This document shows positions 37,297 to 41,928 of a stretch of DNA of 41,928 nucleotides, piece by piece. How positions within the stretch are numbered: the first letter of the stretch is position 1; each line of letters opens with the position of its first letter. This DNA is from a virus. The notes beneath the pieces were generated by a model. It was given only the letters and a program-made list of their open reading frames with translations, was not told the origin of the DNA and searched no databases. The position numbers and the translations under genes are program-made. The DNA is taken from positions 1 through 41,928 of the IMG/VR virus record IMGVR_UViG_3300027489_000004. One strand, written 5' to 3'.

Positions 37297-39881
37297 TACT
37301 CCTCCGAATTACCCGAATAGCGTTGGTGACCCTTTGGCAGCAGGTCATTATCTTGCTTGTAATTCGGGTTGGATGGTCTGCCATTCCTGAGCAGGTAGAG
37401 GAATGCCTCAACCCGCTTCAGTCCCCACCTGCTTCGGCTCATGCCTGGGGCGTGGGATGTTGAGAACGCTCCAGCACCCCGGCGGAATACGGATTTCAAA
37501 GTTGCCATTGTGGCCTTGAATTCCGGGTCTTTCTCGTTGTGCTTCTGCATCAATGCCTTTATCTGGTCATCTGTTTCCTTGGAGAAGTCCAGATCAGCAT
37601 TTGCTTTTGAGGCTGAATCCTTGGGGTTCTCCTTGCTGCCCTTTCTGCGCTCATGCGGTTTCGCCGTGGTCTTCCTGGGATCATTCTTCCCCGGCTTGCC
37701 GTATTGAACCTCGGATACATTCTCGGTCTTGCCATCAGCGGAATCCATCTGCCTGGCCACCTTCTTGGCCCAAGACCAACCGGAATCACCGCCCCACAAA
37801 AGCCAGGCAATATAACCGTTGGAGTCCTTGCCCCAGCCCTCGCCCTTCTTGTCCACTTCGTGACGGGCGAAGAATGAGGTCATGCGCTTGATCGTGGAAG
37901 GCGACATTTCCTTGCCATTGGACAGGTCGCGGGCGCGGGCAATGCCAACAGCGGTTCCGCCCCTGCCATACTTTTTACGCAACTCCAGACCCCGCTTTGC
38001 TGCGGCGCGAACCGATGCCGGTGGAGTGAAGTCGATCTTGTCGTACTTGCCCTCTTGCAGGGATTCAGCCACCAGCTGGTCTTCCGGTTCCGGCGTTTTC
38101 TGCAAATCCTTGTCTGTCCCGGTTGGTAACTCCTTAACGGGGTCCATCCCACCAGCGGCGCGGGGCGGAACCTTCTGGGTATTGGCAATTGATTCGGGGA
38201 AGATTTCGTCAATGTGCGACTCGTCCATGAGAGGGAAGGCGGCGCGGGCGATGGCGCGGCCAACATCCACGGGAATCTGCCCTGTGGCGACCCGCATGAC
38301 GATGGCGGTGAGGTTTTCGATCTGGAGACCGTTAAGGGCAGAATCCGAAATCTGCTGCTCGGTTTCCCCAGGTGCAAGCTCGTCTGGCATGAGTTCTTGC
38401 ATCTTCTGGATGTTGTGCTGCTCTTGCTCGAAATCCAGGCCGCGCTCTTGGGCGATGGTCTGAACAGACTTGGCCCCGATGTTGTAATAAATCTGATCTG
38501 CCTGGGAATCGGCAATCTTGTCACGCGCCTCGACTGCTGGAGGAGTGATGATGATTTCGACCTGATCGAGAACATTGATGGGAAGGCGACCCATCTCGGC
38601 GGCATGGCGAATGACCCTGGTGATGATCCGCAAGAAATGGCGACGATAGAAGGCCTGCAACCTGACGCAGTTGCGGAGGAATGGCGATTCGGCAGTCAGG
38701 CTCGATGCATAGTTAGCACCGGAGATGTTTGCGCTGGAAAGCCATTCCGGGGCGTTGTGACGGTTGCCAGCGGATCGCAGCAAGGCCTGGAAGATATCTA
38801 GGTGATCCGTTGCCGATTCTGCTCCCGGCGGTTTCACATAGTTCATGCCCTTGGGGATATCCAGGAAGGTTCCCGGCTCGATGCGCTGATAATCCGTAGA
38901 CCGTCCAGTTGGAGCGTTGGCGACCGAATAGTCTGTCGCATCATCCACGAAGGTTTCAACCTGTTGGATGCTTGCCGTATCGTGTTGTCGCACGGCAGCA
39001 ATGGCAGACTGGACCGATGCACCCTCGCCCAGGTTCCGGCGCAATTTGGCGGCAATTGAGAATGTTTCCAGGGTCTCAAAGCTGAAGTCAGAAACGCCCC
39101 GCTTGATCGACTTCGGGACATTGCACTTGATGTGAACCATGTTGTGAGCTTTGACAATCTCCCCTGTCGGAGTTTCGGGGGTCTTGTCGTGATTGTCATC
39201 CTCTCCACGGGGAGCCGAATGGACAACATGGTAATTCTTGATGTGGAATACATCGTCCGGGTCGGTCTCAATTCCGTAAGACCAATGGGCGAAATCCTCG
39301 CCGGGTGGCTGGATCACCTGTTCCGGCTCGACGGTGCGGACCAATAACCGTCCAGAAGGCTGAGGGAAAAGGCGGAGGAAGCATTCTCCATCTGTGCGGG
39401 ATCGGGTGAAGACTTCCTGTTCAAGCAAATCCCATTCGTTGTCGTTGCGGAATTTCTCGACCACATCCTGGACGGCGCGGACTAGTGAGTCCTCGACATC
39501 TGAATCCGCCTTGGGACCGATGCGGTAGTTGAACCCCGGCCCGATGACATACGAGCAGAGTCCGTTGAGGAGTCCCTGGGCATTCGGATTTGTTGTGGCG
39601 ACTAATCGTGCCTGGGCGCGGAAGAGTCCAAGCTGCTGCTCTGAATACCAGAACGGGTAGTTGGACCCGTAGATGCGGTCTTGGGGATTTGAAATAGGAT
39701 AGCTATAAACCCCGCCATCTCTAAAACGATCAAGAAGGTCAATATAAGAACTAAGCCAGAAATCATTAGTAAGAATATTTTCTCGTAGGTTTCTGCGTAC
39801 TTTTTTCCCATGCTCAGGGGAGATGCGCCCATTGGACCGTCCAGGGATGAGGAAATTGAGGATTTGTTGCCATACGCTCAT
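37296..39881 (-). CDS. Portal protein with C-terminal extension modules (861 aa)
   Basis: The first about 530 residues match lambda-type portals (wing and stem with LVRTVEPEQVIQPPGEDFA, IPKGMNYVKPPGAESATDHL and helical clip). The remainder is unusual: residues about 610-710 carry TPPASVRAAAKRGLELRKKY, GRGGTAVGIARARDL and WLLWGGDSGWSWAKKVA, and about 790-861 carry RRGAGAFSTSHAPGMSR and FLYLLRNGRP. I recall both as separate recurring phage modules of unknown activity. A Lys/Ser/Pro-rich linker joins them. Start overlaps TerL stop (ATGA). The extension could add DNA- or protein-binding surface to the portal vertex. Confidence 0.8.
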   Translation of the reverse strand: MSVWQQILNFLIPGRSNGRISPEHGKKVRRNLRENILTNDFWLSSYIDLLDRFRDGGVYSYPISNPQDRIYGSNYPFWYSEQQLGLFRAQARLVATTNPNAQGLLNGLCSYVIGPGFNYRIGPKADSDVEDSLVRAVQDVVEKFRNDNEWDLLEQEVFTRSRTDGECFLRLFPQPSGRLLVRTVEPEQVIQPPGEDFAHWSYGIETDPDDVFHIKNYHVVHSAPRGEDDNHDKTPETPTGEIVKAHNMVHIKCNVPKSIKRGVSDFSFETLETFSIAAKLRRNLGEGASVQSAIAAVRQHDTASIQQVETFVDDATDYSVANAPTGRSTDYQRIEPGTFLDIPKGMNYVKPPGAESATDHLDIFQALLRSAGNRHNAPEWLSSANISGANYASSLTAESPFLRNCVRLQAFYRRHFLRIITRVIRHAAEMGRLPINVLDQVEIIITPPAVEARDKIADSQADQIYYNIGAKSVQTIAQERGLDFEQEQHNIQKMQELMPDELAPGETEQQISDSALNGLQIENLTAIVMRVATGQIPVDVGRAIARAAFPLMDESHIDEIFPESIANTQKVPPRAAGGMDPVKELPTGTDKDLQKTPEPEDQLVAESLQEGKYDKIDFTPPASVRAAAKRGLELRKKYGRGGTAVGIARARDLSNGKEMSPSTIKRMTSFFARHEVDKKGEGWGKDSNGYIAWLLWGGDSGWSWAKKVARQMDSADGKTENVSEVQYGKPGKNDPRKTTAKPHERRKGSKENPKDSASKANADLDFSKETDDQIKALMQKHNEKDPEFKATMATLKSVFRRGAGAFSTSHAPGMSRSRWGLKRVEAFLYLLRNGRPSNPNYKQDNDLLPKGHQRYSGNSEE

Positions 39882-41173
39882 GCCATTAGTCTCCGCGCAA
39901 CACGCCCCGATTTCCGGTTATTCCAAATGCCAATCATTGCCCTCAACGCCATTTCCAATGCGTCAGGCCCGTCGTCGAACTTCCCCAGGGGAAACTCGCG
40001 CAGTTGTGCGACGAGAAGGCGGGAACCCTCTGATCTCCTGAATCGGATGTTCCTATTGGCGAGATAGGGTCCAATCCTTCTGATACGCACATCCTTGTTG
40101 ATGGTATTGTAAAGCTGGATAATTGGAATATCAGTTCCCCGGCTTTCACACTCAAGCATGATCTGTTTGGCCAGCAGATGCTGGAACTGGTTGGTCTCCA
40201 CAACCAGGGCATCCGGCTCAAAGTCTGTCGCCTCCTTTGCGAATCTGCTAACGATCTGCTCCGTATCCAGCTTGAGCATCACCGCATCACAGTAGAGAAT
40301 GTTCTGCCTGTCGCGGGCCAGCTTGATGATTGCCGAATAGTCACCATGACGGGCATCCTTTCCCTTGGATGGGTCTATTGACAGAGTACTGATGGTTATG
40401 TGTTCATTCTTGGGGAAGTCATCGACCCAGATATGCTCTCCAAAGTGAGAGTTGGGCCATTCCGCACCATCTGAATCCACAAATTCTCCATCGAGTTCCT
40501 GGGAGGCTTGCTTGTCTGAGTATTGCTTGGAGATCGCCCCCACAAACTCTCCAGCGAGGAAGGGATTCTGCGAGGTCTTGGATTTGAAGATGGCGGTGTT
40601 TTCGCGGTCACCTTTTCCGAATACATTGTAAGTCCAGTTTGCCATGCCCTTGGGCGTGAAGGTGGCGGTGAGGAATCCCATGTCCCCGCCTTCACGAAGG
40701 CGACCGATGGCGATGTTGAACACTTCCTCGCTCATGTAGGATGCTTCGTCCATCCAGATGCCGGAAAGGTTGGGTCCGCGCAGCTTGTCTGGATCGTCAC
40801 CGGAACGGAAGATGATTTCGCTGCCGTTGTTGAGAACGAGGCGCGGCGGTTGCTTCCACTTCTCCTTGGTCACACCAAGGTCATCCGCCAGCTGGTAGAT
40901 GGTACGCATCGTCGCATCTTGGAGAATCGTGTAGGTCGGGCTGATCACCATGAAGAGGCGATTCCGGCCCTTCTCCGACATGGCGCGGCGCAGAAGGTCA
41001 TAGGCTCCCACATAGGACTTGCCGCTACCGATTCCTCCCACGAATCCGCGATAGAGGGCATCCGAGTGGTGGAAATCGTATTGCACCTTGTGGAGGCGCA
41101 TCGTCTTGGTGACGGTCTTGAGATCAGTCGATTTCTGTGTCTTCGTCGATATCCCCTTCGGTTTCGGCGGCAT
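39878..41173 (-). CDS. terL: Terminase large subunit (431 aa)
   Basis: The packaging ATPase/nuclease. Numbered from ATG 41173: Walker A GGIGSGKS (46-53), Walker B GIWMDE (138-143), coupling TATFTPKG, and the RNase H-type nuclease with Asp267 in LSIDPSKGKD, Glu326 in VVETNQFQH and Asp400/401 plus Asp404 in KFDDGPDA. The order and spacing are complete. ATG 41173 is chosen (GGAGA upstream, overlapping TerS by 50 bases); a shorter form from Met at 41101 is possible. It is followed by the portal gene with ATGA overlap. Confidence 0.9.
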   Translation of the reverse strand: MPPKPKGISTKTQKSTDLKTVTKTMRLHKVQYDFHHSDALYRGFVGGIGSGKSYVGAYDLLRRAMSEKGRNRLFMVISPTYTILQDATMRTIYQLADDLGVTKEKWKQPPRLVLNNGSEIIFRSGDDPDKLRGPNLSGIWMDEASYMSEEVFNIAIGRLREGGDMGFLTATFTPKGMANWTYNVFGKGDRENTAIFKSKTSQNPFLAGEFVGAISKQYSDKQASQELDGEFVDSDGAEWPNSHFGEHIWVDDFPKNEHITISTLSIDPSKGKDARHGDYSAIIKLARDRQNILYCDAVMLKLDTEQIVSRFAKEATDFEPDALVVETNQFQHLLAKQIMLECESRGTDIPIIQLYNTINKDVRIRRIGPYLANRNIRFRRSEGSRLLVAQLREFPLGKFDDGPDALEMALRAMIGIWNNRKSGRVARRLMA

Positions 41174-41774
41174 CGTTGAAGGTCTCCGGTAGGCGGGGCG
41201 AATATGAATTACTGTTGACCGTGATGGGGATTTCCATTGACTTTCCAGAGGTGGAGGAGTCAACGATCTCCTCGACTATTTCGAGGCGGACTTGGTTGAC
41301 AGAGTGGACTTCCTGTCGCTCAACATATCCGCGATCCCGGCCCAGGGTCTTGAGCATGAGTTGGATGGCCCATTGTTGACCATCCTCGACCGCTTCCATC
41401 AATTTGCGCTCTGCCTTGTCCAGCATCTTGCCCCGCTCATCCTTGGCGATGGCATCAAGTTCAGGATCGTTGACGATGCGGTTGGCCAGCTTGGCCTTGG
41501 TCACGCCCAAATGTTCGGCGCAGAGGTAGTAGAGTCCTTTGCAGCGTTTGAGCGAGTCGATGATCTCCTGGTTGGTTAGCTTGGAGATTGCGGCAGGGTC
41601 ATGTCTCTTGACACGATCCCTGACCGGGACCACCTCTTGCTTCTCCATGCCGACAAGGGATTTGAGGTCGAATGCGTCCGATGCCCGGTCCTCTCGCGCC
41701 AGATAGCGTTTGTCAGCTTCCGATTTGGTGGGGCTACCCTTGGGGCGACCGCGAGGCCTGGGGGATGGGTCCAT
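41124..41774 (-). CDS. terS: Terminase small subunit with AT-hook-like start (216 aa)
   Basis: The first gene of the leftward block, directly before TerL. The start PRPRGRPKGSP is an AT-hook-like motif that would bind the minor groove of AT-rich DNA. Residues 60-110 form a helix-turn-helix (NQEIIDSLKRCKGLYYLCAE, then LGVTKAKLANRIVNDPEL), as in other small terminases, followed by an oligomerisation helix (120-150) and an acidic C-terminus. It recognises the packaging site and stimulates TerL. The upstream ribosome binding site is weak (TTTGGAAAA). Confidence 0.75.
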   Translation of the reverse strand: MDPSPRPRGRPKGSPTKSEADKRYLAREDRASDAFDLKSLVGMEKQEVVPVRDRVKRHDPAAISKLTNQEIIDSLKRCKGLYYLCAEHLGVTKAKLANRIVNDPELDAIAKDERGKMLDKAERKLMEAVEDGQQWAIQLMLKTLGRDRGYVERQEVHSVNQVRLEIVEEIVDSSTSGKSMEIPITVNSNSYSPRLPETFNDAAETEGDIDEDTEID

Positions 41775-41799
41775 AAAATTTTTTCCAAAAAAATTGGGT

Positions 41800-41895
41800 G
41801 GTCAATAAAGGACTATTGGAATCGTAAAATGCCACCCCCACCCTTGTCAATTTCCGATATGAGATGTCAATAATAAGTATGTCAATAAAGAGTAT
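41800..41895 (-). promoter_or_regulatory. Right-end late promoter/operator region with ATTGACA repeats
   Basis: On the minus strand three perfect TTGACA boxes (plus-strand TGTCAA at 41845, 41865 and 41880) and a fourth TTGACC (at 41800) occur within 90 bp, each preceded by ATT or AT; three share CTTTATTGAC or CTTATTATTGAC. The one at 41850-41845 has TACGAT (41826-41821) 18 bp downstream, a usable -10, putting the transcript start about 40 bases before TerS. Repetition suggests an operator or a binding site for a phage sigma factor or activator, not only a promoter. Confidence 0.5.
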
Positions 41896-41928
41896 AAATG
41901 TGTGTTAAATATTTGAGGGGTTATGCGG

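Noticed and set aside
1-41928. CRISPR arrays, insertion sequences and integrase/attachment sites
   Set aside because: No regularly spaced repeats, transposase motifs (DDE or HUH) or recombinase motifs were seen on either strand.

Overview
The window looks like a nearly complete genome of a tailed double-stranded DNA phage with siphovirus-type organisation. It carries terminase, portal, prohead protease-scaffold, major capsid protein, tail tube, a frameshifted tail-assembly chaperone, a tape measure and a large receptor-binding protein. I see no tail sheath, DNA polymerase, integrase or tRNA. The host is probably a planctomycete. The basis is that several accessory proteins (the exported proteins at 15847-16548 and 12479-12823, and the Cys-rich C-terminus of 22325-23716) resemble protein styles I associate with Gemmataceae and their relatives. 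That host call is inference from memory of families and was not tested by a search.

Layout. Positions 1-506 form a control region with AT-rich DNA, a cluster of GC-rich hairpins and a good sigma70-like promoter (TTGACA-18-TATCAT). From 507 to 14170 all genes read rightward: first small ORFans in cassette-like units with a recurring leader (to about 4.1 kb), then a short lipoprotein, two adjacent sigma-factor-like genes, a small membrane protein, a double CsrA-like protein, and a replication/recombination block (RecT-like annealing protein, SF1 helicase, DUF669-like protein, winged-HTH protein, primase-polymerase fused to a RecA-fold ATPase). More small genes and two structured non-coding segments (12.84-12.99 kb and 13.49-13.60 kb) follow. 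From 41774 down to 14001 all genes read leftward: TerS, TerL, portal, Mu F-like head protein, protease/scaffold, decoration protein, capsid, head-tail connectors, tail tube, chaperone pair with a -1 frameshift, tape measure, a run of Cys-rich tail-tip proteins, a holin-like protein, an 1187-aa fibre with an internal duplication, a metallophosphoesterase, an exported protein, a papain-like cysteine peptidase and an HNH endonuclease. The two gene blocks converge near 14.0-14.5 kb.

How it fits together. The rightward block looks early/middle: takeover ORFans, then transcription and post-transcription control (sigma-like and CsrA-like proteins), then DNA replication by PrimPol, helicase and annealing protein. 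The leftward block is late: packaging, capsid, tail and probable lysis. The right end holds several copies of an ATTGACA element upstream of TerS that could be the late promoter/operator. If the two window ends are joined, the two blocks diverge from one shared control region, as expected for a circularly permuted genome.

Most striking points: the double CsrA-like protein beside two sigma-like proteins; the papain-type triad in a phage late operon; a perfect -10 box directly before a multi-hairpin non-coding segment; a textbook CCCAAAA frameshift site with a downstream stem; four exact 22-residue repeats in the tape measure; a portal with extra C-terminal modules; and nested or overlapping small genes that ordinary length cut-offs would miss.
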